In this document: positions 1-8,380 of the stretch, one piece after another
How positions within the stretch are numbered: the first letter of the stretch is position 1
Layout: the number at the start of each line of letters is the position of its first letter
The notes under the pieces: generated by a model
Told to the model about the DNA's origin: nothing
The model's input: only the letters and a program-made list of their open reading frames with translations
Databases searched by the model: none
Assembly: GCF_014926585.1 (NCBI RefSeq)
Contig: NZ_CP045422.1
Span: 2,324,001-2,388,000, forward strand
Direction: 5' to 3'
Source: Devosia beringensis
GTDB lineage: Bacteria > Pseudomonadota > Alphaproteobacteria > Rhizobiales > Devosiaceae
DNA: 64,000 nucleotides
Translations under genes and position numbers: made by a program

Positions 1-76
1 GATCGTGCCTTGCCGCGGGTCCGGTCTTGAAACGGGGGCGAACCATCCCATCTTGGCTGGGAATGGAGACCCTGCA

Positions 77-385
77 ATGACCACAGACCGCGTTTCGGCC
101 CAATATGACATCGAGAAGAAGTCGCTCGTCGTTGCCTATGTGCTGTGGTTCTTCCTGGGCTATGTGGGGGCGCATCGCTTCTATCTGGGCCGGCCGCTCA
201 GCGGCGTCATCATGCTGGCCCTGTCGGCGGTGACCCTGCTGCTAACGCTGGTCTCGTTCGGCGTGCTGAGCTTTTTGTGGTTCGTGGTCGGCCTGTGGTG
301 GCTGATCGACGCGCTGCTGATCCCCGGCATGGCCGCAGGCCGCAACAGCCGCATTGCCGACCGGGTATTTGGCCGCCGGTACTGA
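77..385 (+). CDS. TM2 domain membrane protein
   Basis: Small membrane protein of 102 residues with the TM2 pattern: a first helix at about residues 17-33, the family motif GAHRFYLGR at about 31-39, a second long hydrophobic stretch at about 42-75, and an Ile-Asp-Ala-Leu-Leu-Ile-Pro-Gly turn near the C-terminus. The ATG at 77 is preferred over an upstream GTG at 5 because GGAGAC lies just upstream and the extra N-terminus looks non-coding. The biochemical role of bacterial TM2 proteins is not established. It converges on the catabolic operon to its right, from which it is separated by a long palindrome. Confidence 0.85.
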   Translation: MTTDRVSAQYDIEKKSLVVAYVLWFFLGYVGAHRFYLGRPLSGVIMLALSAVTLLLTLVSFGVLSFLWFVVGLWWLIDALLIPGMAAGRNSRIADRVFGRRY

Positions 386-420
386 CCGCGTGAACGGGCG
401 CCCGAGCACAGCATAGCCCA

Positions 421-461
421 GTCACCTTGATGCGGGGACAGCTGTCCCGGCATCAGGTGAC
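421..461. repeat. 41-nt near-perfect inverted repeat between convergent genes
   Basis: The arms begin GTCACCT and end AGGTGAC and meet at GGGACAGCTGTCCC; the whole element is almost self-complementary apart from an unpaired base in each arm. It sits between the stop of the TM2 gene and the stop of the leftward alcohol dehydrogenase gene. There is no T-run on either side, so it is not a classical intrinsic terminator. It may still act as a bidirectional 3' hairpin, or be a repeated extragenic palindrome. Confidence 0.7.
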
Positions 462-465
462 TTGG

Positions 466-1602
466 TCAGAACGCTGCCTGGTAGATCGAGAGAATATCGG
501 CAATGCCCAGCGGGCGGGGGTTGTTGTCGATCAGGCGCTTGATGGCAAAGGCCTCCTCGGCCCAGGCGGAAAGATCGGCCTGCTGCGCGCCATGACTGGA
601 TAGCTGCATGTCGATGCCCAGGCCCTGGCAATAGGCGAGGCTGCCGGCCAGGATGCTGGCGACGTCGGCCGTGCCGGTGAGGCCCAGCGCGCTCGCGACG
701 GCGCCGGTCTTTTCCGGTCGGACTTCGGCGTTGAAGGCCAAGACATGGGGAAAGATGATGGCATTGGCCAGGCCGTGCGGCAGCTTGAGGCGCGTGCCGA
801 GCGGATAGGCCAAAGCATGGCCACCGGCGGTATTGACCGGCCCCAGGCAGATGCCGCCGTAATAGGAGGCCAGCATCATGCCGGAACGCGCCTCGGTATC
901 GGTGCCGTCGGCCACGGCGCGGGCAAGATAGCGCCCGACCAGGGCAATGCCCTGGCTGGCATAGCCATCGATCAGCGGATGCGCCTTGATATTGGTGAAG
1001 GCCTCGACGCAATGGGCCAGGGCATCGACACCGGTAGCGGCGGTGACGGCGGCGGGGACCGAATAGGTGAGTTCCGGATCGAGCACGGCGATGTCGGCCA
1101 GCATGAACGGGCTTTCGACCGCCAGCTTGGCCAAGGTATCGGGATTGGTCACCAGCGCGCGGATGCCGGCTTCAGAACCGGTGCCCGAGGTGGTGGGCAC
1201 CTGGGCCAGGGCGGTGCGGCGGCCGTTGACCTTGCCGGAGCCGACAATGTCGATCACCGATTGCTCGCTGTCCCACAGCACGGCAATGAGCTTGGCCACG
1301 TCCATGACCGATCCCCCACCAAGGCCGATCACCAGATCGGGGCGGAAGGCGCGGGCGGCGGCCAGCACGGCAGCCACGGCCGGCAGATCGGGCTCGGGCG
1401 GCAGGTCGATGAAGGTCTCGACCGTGCCGGAAAGGCCGATGCGCTCAACAAAGCCCATAGTGGGCGCCATGGCGACGACGAAGACGCGGCTATAGGGGGC
1501 AGCCCATTGGGCAATGCGGGCGACAGCGCCGGCGCCGATTTCGAGCCGCGCCGGTTGCAGCAGGGTGATGGGGCGGGCCATGGACAGCGTGGGCTCAGAC
1601 AT
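466..1602 (-). CDS. Iron-containing alcohol dehydrogenase family protein
   Basis: A 378-residue group III (Fe-type) dehydrogenase, normal family length. The nucleotide-binding GLGGGSVMD lies at 93-101. The four metal ligands known from FucO line up as Asp193, His197, His262 and His276. The His four residues after the third ligand, seen in many relatives, is Tyr266 here. The likely reaction is NAD(P)-dependent oxidation of a hydroxyacid or alcohol, or reduction of an aldehyde. The start at 1602 overlaps the end of the DapA-like gene by 8 nt, so it is the last gene of the leftward catabolic operon. The reading frame stays open far upstream, but that extension runs out of frame through the DapA-like gene and is rejected. 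Confidence 0.88.
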   Translation of the reverse strand: MSEPTLSMARPITLLQPARLEIGAGAVARIAQWAAPYSRVFVVAMAPTMGFVERIGLSGTVETFIDLPPEPDLPAVAAVLAAARAFRPDLVIGLGGGSVMDVAKLIAVLWDSEQSVIDIVGSGKVNGRRTALAQVPTTSGTGSEAGIRALVTNPDTLAKLAVESPFMLADIAVLDPELTYSVPAAVTAATGVDALAHCVEAFTNIKAHPLIDGYASQGIALVGRYLARAVADGTDTEARSGMMLASYYGGICLGPVNTAGGHALAYPLGTRLKLPHGLANAIIFPHVLAFNAEVRPEKTGAVASALGLTGTADVASILAGSLAYCQGLGIDMQLSSHGAQQADLSAWAEEAFAIKRLIDNNPRPLGIADILSIYQAAF

Positions 1603-2524
1603 TTTCCTGCGCCTCAAGTGCGGCCATCTGGACCCAGACATTGTCGATTTCGGCCTGGCCGAGTTCAACCAGCGGCGGGCGGACGCGGGTCCAGCCGGGA
1701 TGGTTGCGGCGGCGGGCCAGCATGGCCTTGATGGTGGGCAGCTGGACATAGGCGTTGGAGAGGTCGCGCCAGGCATTGATGCGCGCCTGGGCGGCGTCCA
1801 CCCTGGCGTCCTGCGCGGGATCAAAAAAGTTGTCGAAGACGACGCGCAGATGCGCCCCGATGAGGTTGGAGCTCGACGTGATGCAGCCGGCGCCGCCGGA
1901 ACGCAGCAGTGGCAGCATGAAGGGATCGGCCCCGGCCAGGACCGGAAAATTGGCAAAGCTGCTGGCAAAGGTCTGCATGCTGTCGAGCTTGCCCGAACTG
2001 TCCTTGATGCCGACGACAATGCCGGGAAAGGCTTCGAGCAGTCGGCCGACCAGTTCCACCGACAGCCCGACCTGGGCGATGGGGGGGATGTGGTAGAGCA
2101 CCACGCGCAGATCATTGCTGCCGACCGCCTCGATCACCTCGGCATAGAAGCGGAACAGGCCCTCATCGCTGACGCCCTTGTAGTAGAACGGCGGCAGCAC
2201 GACGGCTGCCTTGACGCCGGCGTCGACGGCATGGCGCACCAGGGTCACGGTATCAGGAACATTGGTCTGGGACGTGCCGGGCAGCAGGCGCTGCGGATCG
2301 ATGCCGGCGGCGATGACCTGGTCGAGCAGGGCCTGGCGGTGGGCGATGGAAAAGGAATTGGCCTCGCCGGTGGTGCCGAGCATGGCGATGCCGTCACAGC
2401 CTTCCTGCAGCAGCGCCTGGCAATGGGTGGCAAAGGCGGCGTGGTCGGGCGTGCCATCGGCGAGCACGGGGGTGGCGGCGGCGCAGAAGACGCCGTGAAT
2501 GGGCAGGCTGGCAGCGGGGTTCAT
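1595..2524 (-). CDS. DapA/NanA-family (class I) lyase or synthase
   Basis: A 309-residue TIM-barrel protein of the dihydrodipicolinate synthase/N-acetylneuraminate lyase superfamily. Visible features are the substrate carboxylate loop GTTGE (50-54), the catalytic Tyr144 in LYHIPP and the Schiff-base Lys174 in GIKDSSG. Members of this family cleave or form 2-keto acids through a Lys-bound intermediate; the substrate cannot be read from sequence. It lies between the PdxA-like and alcohol dehydrogenase genes with overlapping ends, so it is a catabolic enzyme (sugar-acid aldolase or dehydratase) rather than the lysine-biosynthesis DapA. A NanA-like role is possible given the sialidase-like gene in the operon, but is unproven. 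Confidence 0.85.
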   Translation of the reverse strand: MNPAASLPIHGVFCAAATPVLADGTPDHAAFATHCQALLQEGCDGIAMLGTTGEANSFSIAHRQALLDQVIAAGIDPQRLLPGTSQTNVPDTVTLVRHAVDAGVKAAVVLPPFYYKGVSDEGLFRFYAEVIEAVGSNDLRVVLYHIPPIAQVGLSVELVGRLLEAFPGIVVGIKDSSGKLDSMQTFASSFANFPVLAGADPFMLPLLRSGGAGCITSSSNLIGAHLRVVFDNFFDPAQDARVDAAQARINAWRDLSNAYVQLPTIKAMLARRRNHPGWTRVRPPLVELGQAEIDNVWVQMAALEAQENV

Positions 2525-3471
2525 GGCTTTTTTCCTGCAACCAGGCGCCTTGCATAGGCGATGGCTTCATTCATGTTGGTGTGGTTGGCCTTGCCGGAAC
2601 CGGCAATGTCGAAGGCGGTACCGTGATCGACCGAAGTGCGGTCGATGGGCAGGCCGAGCGAGACGTTGACGGCGGTGTCGAAGGCGACGAGTTTGATGGG
2701 GATGTGGCCCTGGTCGTGATACTGGGCGATGACCAGGTCGAAGGCGCCGTTATAGGCGCGATAGTAGAGCGTATCGGCCGAGATGGGGCCCTGCACGTCG
2801 ATGCCCTCGGCGCGGGCCATGGCCACGGCCGGCACGACCTGGACATCGTCTTCGCTGCCGAAAAGGCCATTCTCGCCGCAATGGGGATTGATGCCGGCCA
2901 CGGCGATGCGGGGTGCCGCATAGCCGATGCGCTTGAGGTGATCATTGCCGGCGCGGATGGTGGCGAGGATCCGTTCGGGCGTGGCCCGGTCGATGGCGGT
3001 CTTGAGCGAAACATGGGTCGAGACGTGGATGACCTTGAGGCGCTCGGAAGCGAGCAGCATGAAGGCTGATTTCTGTCCCGTCAGCGCGGTCAGCATGCCG
3101 GTATGGCCATCATAGTGATGGCCGGCCAGGTTGAGCGCTTCCTTGTTGATGGGGGCGGTGACGATGCAGCCGATGCGGCCGGCTTCGGCATCGCGGACGG
3201 CCCTTTCGATGAAGCGGAAGGCGGCGTCGCCGCCGCGCGGGTCAAGCTTGCCCCAGGGCAGGGGCCCGCCTTCGATGGGCAGGTCCTCCACCATGCCATC
3301 GAGATCGACGTTGGCGCCGGTGGCGGCAACTGCCAGGTCCAGGGTGGCGCGGTTGCCATAGATGCGGGCGCGAGCGCGGTCGGTGGGGCTCATATCCGCC
3401 AAGGCGCGGACCGCGATCTCGGGGCCGACGCCGGCCGGGTCGCCCATGGTGATGCCGATAAGGTCGCTCAA
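2521..3471 (-). CDS. PdxA-family dehydrogenase, probably PdxA2-like (phosphotetronate dehydrogenase)
   Basis: A 316-residue PdxA-family enzyme. It has [10 protein letters not shown] at the N-terminus and the three metal-binding histidines His153 (STHVSL), His197 (NPHCGE) and His252 (YHDQG), with the family spacing. PdxA proper makes pyridoxal phosphate precursors. PdxA2 proteins oxidise 4-phospho-D-threonate or -erythronate to dihydroxyacetone phosphate and CO2, and are encoded with a YgbK-type kinase. Such a kinase is encoded at 9983, which favours PdxA2. The start is read as TTG at 3471: it overlaps the upstream stop as TTGA and has GGAG about 8 nt upstream. A longer in-frame reading would invade the upstream gene. 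Confidence 0.87.
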   Translation of the reverse strand: MSDLIGITMGDPAGVGPEIAVRALADMSPTDRARARIYGNRATLDLAVAATGANVDLDGMVEDLPIEGGPLPWGKLDPRGGDAAFRFIERAVRDAEAGRIGCIVTAPINKEALNLAGHHYDGHTGMLTALTGQKSAFMLLASERLKVIHVSTHVSLKTAIDRATPERILATIRAGNDHLKRIGYAAPRIAVAGINPHCGENGLFGSEDDVQVVPAVAMARAEGIDVQGPISADTLYYRAYNGAFDLVIAQYHDQGHIPIKLVAFDTAVNVSLGLPIDRTSVDHGTAFDIAGSGKANHTNMNEAIAYARRLVAGKKP

Positions 3472-4640
3472 CTGTGTTCTCCGTCGATCCATCCCCGGGG
3501 GAGGCGGACATATTTGATGGCCCGCCGGAAATAGGTGTAGGCGACATGCAGCGCGCCGTCCGGCCCTTCCAGCAGATAGGGATAGGATAGTTCCTGGTTG
3601 CGGCCGTCGACCGAATTGTTCGACAGGCATTTGCCGGAGCTGTCGTCGATGATGCGGCGCAGTGGAAAGCTCAAGCCGCCATCGGTGGAGATGCAGAGCG
3701 AAAGCGGCGCGCGGGGCACGCCCCAGACCGGGGCACAGCCGCCCGATGCGTCGGGCCGGTCATCGCCGGCCTCGATCTCGTCATAGAGCGAGACACGGCG
3801 ATCGGCAGAGGTCGCGGCGGAGGCCGGGTTGCAGACCATGGCCAGGCGCCCGTCGGCGAGGCGGATGACATTGATGGAGGAATTGTTGTTGGGCACGTCG
3901 GTGGGCTGGGGCGCCGACCAGGTGACGCCGCCATCAAGGCTCTCCGAGCGATGCACGAAGTCGGACTGGCGGCGGCGATAGTAGGCCACCATGTGCCCGC
4001 CATCGAGCGGCACGATGGTCATATGCACCGAACCGATGGAGCCGGGCACTTCGCTCAGCGACCAGGTGGCGCCATCGTCATGGCTGACGGCGACGCCTGC
4101 AGTATCGTGGCTGCCGTTCCAGCGCTCGCCGGGGCGGGAGATGCAGCGGAAGACCGGCATCATCCAGGCGCCATCGGTGCGGCGCACGAAACGGCCGCGC
4201 ACGAAGGTGCCGAGCGGCAGATCGACAAGGCGCGGTTCGGCGCCGGTCAGCGTCGCGCCATCGACGCTGATGTCGCGGACGCGCAACAGGCATTCGTCCT
4301 GATTGCCGGAGGGCTGGGCGGTGTGGAACAGCTGCCAGCCGCCCTGTCCGTTTTTGGTCAGGACCGGATTCTGCTCGGACCGTTCGGGATCGTTGCTGAG
4401 CTGGATGGCCGGGCTCCAGCGCTCGGCGCCGGGCGCCAGGGTGGACGCATAGATAGAGATATCGGACTTGCCCTCGAGCGTGCCGCCGAACCACAGGCAG
4501 GCCAGGGTGCCGTCGTCCAGTAGTTCGATGAAGGCGGCATGATTCTGCACCATGGGGGAGGGCAGATAGGCCTCGACACGCCCGGCCGGCACCGCAGCCA
4601 GCTGGCCGGTCATGCGGGCTTCGATCTCTTGCGGAGTCAT
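3468..4640 (-). CDS. Sialidase-like (BNR/Asp-box) family protein
   Basis: A 390-residue six-bladed-propeller protein of the bacterial sialidase-like (BNR_2) group. Three Asp-boxes are visible: [16 protein letters not shown] and STDGGLSF. No signal peptide is seen, so it should act in the cytoplasm, after uptake by the ABC importer encoded divergently. It is the first gene of the leftward operon. Relatives are often annotated exo-alpha-sialidase, but few have been tested and many cleave other glycosides or act as lyases; the substrate here is unknown. Its stop overlaps the TTG start of the pdxA-like gene. Confidence 0.8.
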   Translation of the reverse strand: MTPQEIEARMTGQLAAVPAGRVEAYLPSPMVQNHAAFIELLDDGTLACLWFGGTLEGKSDISIYASTLAPGAERWSPAIQLSNDPERSEQNPVLTKNGQGGWQLFHTAQPSGNQDECLLRVRDISVDGATLTGAEPRLVDLPLGTFVRGRFVRRTDGAWMMPVFRCISRPGERWNGSHDTAGVAVSHDDGATWSLSEVPGSIGSVHMTIVPLDGGHMVAYYRRRQSDFVHRSESLDGGVTWSAPQPTDVPNNNSSINVIRLADGRLAMVCNPASAATSADRRVSLYDEIEAGDDRPDASGGCAPVWGVPRAPLSLCISTDGGLSFPLRRIIDDSSGKCLSNNSVDGRNQELSYPYLLEGPDGALHVAYTYFRRAIKYVRLPRGWIDGEHS

Positions 4641-4944
4641 GCTTCCCCCTCGCTTGTTGGTGGTGCCAAACTTTACAGTGATGCCAATGTTGTCAAGTTA
4701 TTATTTTGCCATTTCAAGCGTCGGCGACGATCTAAAGCGGCGTTATAATGTTTATTATCAGCTGCTTAGATTGATATTGAGCGGGGCTGCGGGTGATGGT
4801 GCTGAATTATGTTTGACAACTATGGGTTGTAACATGATAGTGCAGGCCATGGCCGGGCCCGTTCGAGGCCTGCCTGGAGGAATTGCGCGAACGCCCCTGC
4901 AGCGTCGTTCACGCCACCGAACAAGCTGCAAAGGGAGGAAGAAC
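4641..4944. promoter_or_regulatory. Divergent control region of the catabolic locus with TTGACAAC motifs
   Basis: This 304-nt gap separates the leftward enzyme operon from the rightward ABC operon and is AT-richer than its flanks. Rightward, TTGACA (4813-4818) and GATAGT (4836-4841) are 17 nt apart, a good sigma-70 type promoter. The -35 hexamer lies inside an imperfect palindrome, TTGACAAC then GTTGTAAC (4813-4833). Leftward, the same octamer occurs inverted at 4689-4696 and supplies a TTGACA for the other operon. A shared motif at both promoters suggests one regulator, plausibly the GntR protein encoded at 11023, but binding is inferred. Confidence 0.55.
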
Positions 4945-6450
4945 TTGACCATCAAACACATTCTGATCGGCGCACTCCTGGCGTCGACGTCCATCGGGCC
5001 AGTAATGGCCCAGGACAATACCGCCATCACCGTAGTGCTGAGCGAAGAGCTCGACCTGGTGGAGCCCTGCATGGCGACCCGCTCCAATATCGGGCGCGTC
5101 ATTCTGCAGAATATCAGCGAGACGCTGACCGAACTCGACGTGCGCGGCGACAAGGGCCTGATGCCCCGCCTGGCCGATAGCTGGGAAGACAAGGGCGATG
5201 GCACCTGGCAGTTCAAGCTGCATCCGGGTGTCACCTTCTCGGACGGCACCACGCTCGACGCCGCCGATGTCAAGCACTCGTTCGACCGCGTGTTCAGCGA
5301 CCAGCTGACCTGCGAGAGCGCCCGCTATTTTGCCGATACCGCGCTCAGCTTCAATATCGTTGATGACACCACCATCGACATCACGGCGGTGCCGGCGCAG
5401 CCGATCCTGCCGCTGCTGATGAGTCTCGTCACCATCGTGCCGTCGGAAACGCCGATGGAATTCGTGCGCGATCCGATCGGCACCGGCCCCTATGTGATGA
5501 CCGAATGGACCGCCGGCCAGCAGATCGTGCTCGACCGTCGCGAAGACTATTGGGGTGCCCAGCCCGAGGTGAGCAAGGCCACCTACCTGTTCCGCTCCGA
5601 GCCGGCCGTGCGTGCCGGCATGGTGGCCGCAGGCGAAGCCGATATCGCGCCGCAGATCACGGCCGAAGTCGCCGACAATACCGCTACCGATTTCAGCTAT
5701 CTCAATTCGGAAACGGTCTATCTGCGTGTCGACGGCCAGGATGCCCCGACCAGCGATATCCGCATTCGCCAGGCGCTGAATGCCGCCATCGACCGCGAGG
5801 CCTTTATCGGCACCGTGCTGCCCACCGGCACCGAACTGGCCGTGGCCATGGTGCCGCCGACGACGCTGGGCTGGAACCCGGACGTGGCGGTGCCGGCCTA
5901 TGATCCCGAGCTGGCCAAGAAGCTGATCGCCGAAGCCCAGGCCGATGGCGTCGATACCAGCCTGCCCATCGAGGTCGTCGCCCGTACCGAGAACTTCCCC
6001 AATGTCACCGAGGTCGCCGAGGCCCTGGTGCAGATGTTCAACGAAGTCGGCTTCACGGCAACGCTGCGCATGGTCGAAGTGGCCGAGCACGAGCAGTATT
6101 ACTCCAAGCCCTATCCGGAGAGCGAAGGCACCCGTCTCGTGCTGGCGCAGCATGACAATAGCCGTGGCGACCCGGCCTTCTCGATGTTCTTCAAGTATGA
6201 CAGCGAGGGCACCCAGTCGGGCGTCAACGATCCCAAGGTCGATGACCTGATCGCCCGCGCGTCGGCGGCGACCGGCGACGAGCGTGCCGCGCTCTGGTCC
6301 GAGCTGTTTGCCTATGTGCATGACGAGATCGTGGCCGATGTCCTGCTATTCCACATGGTTGGTCTCAGCCGCGTCAGCGAGCGCCTCGACTTCACCCCGA
6401 CCATTGCCACCAACCAGCAGTTGCAGCTGTCGGAAATCGGCTTCAAGTAG
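4945..6450 (+). CDS. ABC transporter substrate-binding protein (peptide/nickel/opine family 5)
   Basis: Periplasmic solute-binding protein of 501 residues, cluster C (DppA/OppA type). It begins with a Sec signal peptide: a basic start, a hydrophobic core around residues 5-18, and a cleavage site after about VMAQ. The TTG at 4945 is chosen because GGGAGG lies about 8 nt upstream and the signal peptide starts there; the open frame upstream is non-coding. The family motif FSDGTTLDAADVKHSFDR is present near residue 100. It is followed by two permeases and a fused ATPase, giving a complete importer. The substrate is unknown, but is presumably the compound processed by the flanking kinase and dehydrogenase. 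Confidence 0.9.
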   Translation: MTIKHILIGALLASTSIGPVMAQDNTAITVVLSEELDLVEPCMATRSNIGRVILQNISETLTELDVRGDKGLMPRLADSWEDKGDGTWQFKLHPGVTFSDGTTLDAADVKHSFDRVFSDQLTCESARYFADTALSFNIVDDTTIDITAVPAQPILPLLMSLVTIVPSETPMEFVRDPIGTGPYVMTEWTAGQQIVLDRREDYWGAQPEVSKATYLFRSEPAVRAGMVAAGEADIAPQITAEVADNTATDFSYLNSETVYLRVDGQDAPTSDIRIRQALNAAIDREAFIGTVLPTGTELAVAMVPPTTLGWNPDVAVPAYDPELAKKLIAEAQADGVDTSLPIEVVARTENFPNVTEVAEALVQMFNEVGFTATLRMVEVAEHEQYYSKPYPESEGTRLVLAQHDNSRGDPAFSMFFKYDSEGTQSGVNDPKVDDLIARASAATGDERAALWSELFAYVHDEIVADVLLFHMVGLSRVSERLDFTPTIATNQQLQLSEIGFK

Positions 6451-6526
6451 GCGCCGACCTAATCCACTCTCGACGGTGCCGGGCTTCTTGCCCGGCACCG
6501 CTTCCTTAAAAACCGGGTGAAGAGCA

Positions 6527-7441
6527 ATGATCAAACTGATCGGTCAGCGAGCCATCGCCAGTGTGCTCTCCCTGCTGGGCCTGATGGTCCTGGTATTCTT
6601 TCTGTCGCGCCTCACCGGCGATCCGGCCGTGCTGTTTCTGCCCATTGATGCCAGCGAGGCGATGAAGGCGCAGTTCCGCGCCCTGCATGGGCTGGACGCG
6701 CCGCTGATCGAGCAGTTCGGTCGCTATGTGCTGGACCTGCTGCAGTTCGATTTCGGCGACTCGCTGCGCAAGGCGCGGCCGGCAATCGACGTGGTCATGG
6801 AGGCCTATGCCTGGACCCTGCCGCTGGCGCTGATCACGCTGTGCCTGGTGGTGGTTGCCGCCGTGGTGCTGGGCTCGCTGGCGGCCTTCAATGTCGGCGG
6901 CTTTTTTGACCGGATGGTGTCGATCGTGTCGCTGATCGGCGCCTCGGCACCCGATTTCTGGATCGCCATTGTCGCCATCGTGCTGTTCTCGATCAATCTG
7001 GGCTGGCTGCCGACCTCGGGCGTCGGCACGCCGCTGCACTGGGTGCTGCCGATCGCGGTGCTGTTCATCCGGCCGTTTGGGCTGATCGTCCAGGTGGTGC
7101 GCGGCTCGATGTTGTCGGCGCTGTCGGCCCCCTATGTGAAGACGGCCCGGGCCAAGGGCGTCAAGAACCTGCCCATCATCTTCATCCATACGCTGCGCAA
7201 TGCCATGCTGCCGGTCATCACCGTGATCGGCGACCAGGCGGCGGCCATGCTCAATGGCGCGGTGATCGTGGAAACCATTTTCGGCTTTCCCGGCATCGGC
7301 AAGCTGATGATCGATTCCATCCTGCAGCGCGACTTCAACGTCGTGCTCGCCGCCATCATGGTCACGGCCGTGGCCATCTTCATCATGAACATGCTGATCG
7401 ACGTCGCCTATGGGCTGCTCGATCCGCGAATCCGGCACTAG
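6527..7441 (+). CDS. ABC transporter permease, DppB type
   Basis: A 304-residue inner-membrane permease with the DppB/OppB layout: an N-terminal helix, a short periplasmic region, and five further helices. The cytoplasmic EAA loop reads like YVKTARAKGVKNLPIIFIHT, where ARAKG and the following hydrophobic coupling helix contact the ATPase. It starts 76 nt after the binding-protein gene and ends 12 nt before the second permease gene, in the usual operon order. It forms the membrane heterodimer with the next gene product. Confidence 0.92.
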   Translation: MIKLIGQRAIASVLSLLGLMVLVFFLSRLTGDPAVLFLPIDASEAMKAQFRALHGLDAPLIEQFGRYVLDLLQFDFGDSLRKARPAIDVVMEAYAWTLPLALITLCLVVVAAVVLGSLAAFNVGGFFDRMVSIVSLIGASAPDFWIAIVAIVLFSINLGWLPTSGVGTPLHWVLPIAVLFIRPFGLIVQVVRGSMLSALSAPYVKTARAKGVKNLPIIFIHTLRNAMLPVITVIGDQAAAMLNGAVIVETIFGFPGIGKLMIDSILQRDFNVVLAAIMVTAVAIFIMNMLIDVAYGLLDPRIRH

Positions 7442-7453
7442 GGAGCGCTGCAG

Positions 7454-8380
7454 ATGACCGACTTGTCGCTCGCCAAGCCAGACCACAATGCGCCACGCAG
7501 CGGCCTGTCCGTGCTGCTGTCCATGCTGTGGCGGGACAAGCTGGCCTTTGTCTCGGCGCTGGTGCTGATCCTGATCGTGCTCTGCGCGCTGCTGGGGCCA
7601 ACCCTGCTGGGTGATCTGGCGACCAGCCAGAACCTGCGCGGCCGCAACAGCCCGCCCTTTGACCTGTCGCGCGGCTGGGCCTTCATCCTGGGCGGCGACT
7701 CGCTGGGCCGGCCCATGCTGGCGCGGCTGATCGTGGCGGCGCGCAGCACCATGATGGTGGCGGCCGGTGCGGTTGCCGTGGCGCTGCTGGTCGGCGCGAC
7801 GCTGGGGCTGATTGCCGGCTATCTGGGCAAGAATGTCAGCCAGGCGATCATGCGCCTGGCCGATGTGATCATGTCGTTTCCCTCGCTGCTGCTGGCAGTG
7901 GTGGTGCTCTATGTTATGGGGCCCTCGATCCCCAACATGATCCTGGTGCTGGCCATTACCCGCATTCCGATCTACCTGCGCACGACGCGGGCCGAAGTGC
8001 TCGAAGTGCGCGAGCGCATGTTCGTGCAGGCCGCCGTGGTGATGGGCGCCTCGCATGGCCGCATCATCCTGCGGCATGTGCTGCCGGTGGTGGCGCCGAC
8101 GCTGGTGACCATTGCCACGCTCGACTTTGCCTTCGTCATGCTGGCCGAGAGCTCGCTGTCCTTCCTCGGTATCGGCATCCAGCCGCCCGACATTACCTGG
8201 GGCCTGATGGTCAGCCAGGGCCGACCCTACCTGACCACCGCCTGGTGGCTGGCGCTGTGGCCGGGCGTCTGCATCGTCATCACCACGCTGGCGCTCAACC
8301 TGTTGAGCAACTGGATGCGCATTGCCCTCGACCCCGCCCAGCGCTGGCGGCTGGAAGCCCGGAGCACGACCGATGAATGA
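7454..8380 (+). CDS. ABC transporter permease, DppC type
   Basis: A 308-residue permease of the DppC/OppC family, which carries a longer cytoplasmic N-terminus before the first helix (about residues 33-55). The EAA motif region reads VREXMFVQAAVVMGASHGRIILRHVLP in outline, and the FLGIGIQPPDITWG signature of DppC proteins lies near the C-terminal periplasmic loop. It overlaps the start of the ATPase gene by 8 nt. It completes the transmembrane part of the importer. Confidence 0.92.
   Translation: MTDLSLAKPDHNAPRSGLSVLLSMLWRDKLAFVSALVLILIVLCALLGPTLLGDLATSQNLRGRNSPPFDLSRGWAFILGGDSLGRPMLARLIVAARSTMMVAAGAVAVALLVGATLGLIAGYLGKNVSQAIMRLADVIMSFPSLLLAVVVLYVMGPSIPNMILVLAITRIPIYLRTTRAEVLEVRERMFVQAAVVMGASHGRIILRHVLPVVAPTLVTIATLDFAFVMLAESSLSFLGIGIQPPDITWGLMVSQGRPYLTTAWWLALWPGVCIVITTLALNLLSNWMRIALDPAQRWRLEARSTTDE

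Noticed and set aside
466..2115. A 549-codon leftward open frame that would fuse extra sequence to the alcohol dehydrogenase
   Set aside because: The extension runs out of frame through the DapA-like gene and has Pro/Ser/Arg-rich shadow composition; the family start is at 1602.
1595..4640. A complete sialic acid catabolic operon
   Set aside because: A sialidase-like and a DapA/NanA-like gene are present, but NanK, NanE, NagA and NagB are not, and the kinase/PdxA-like pair points to C4 acids instead.
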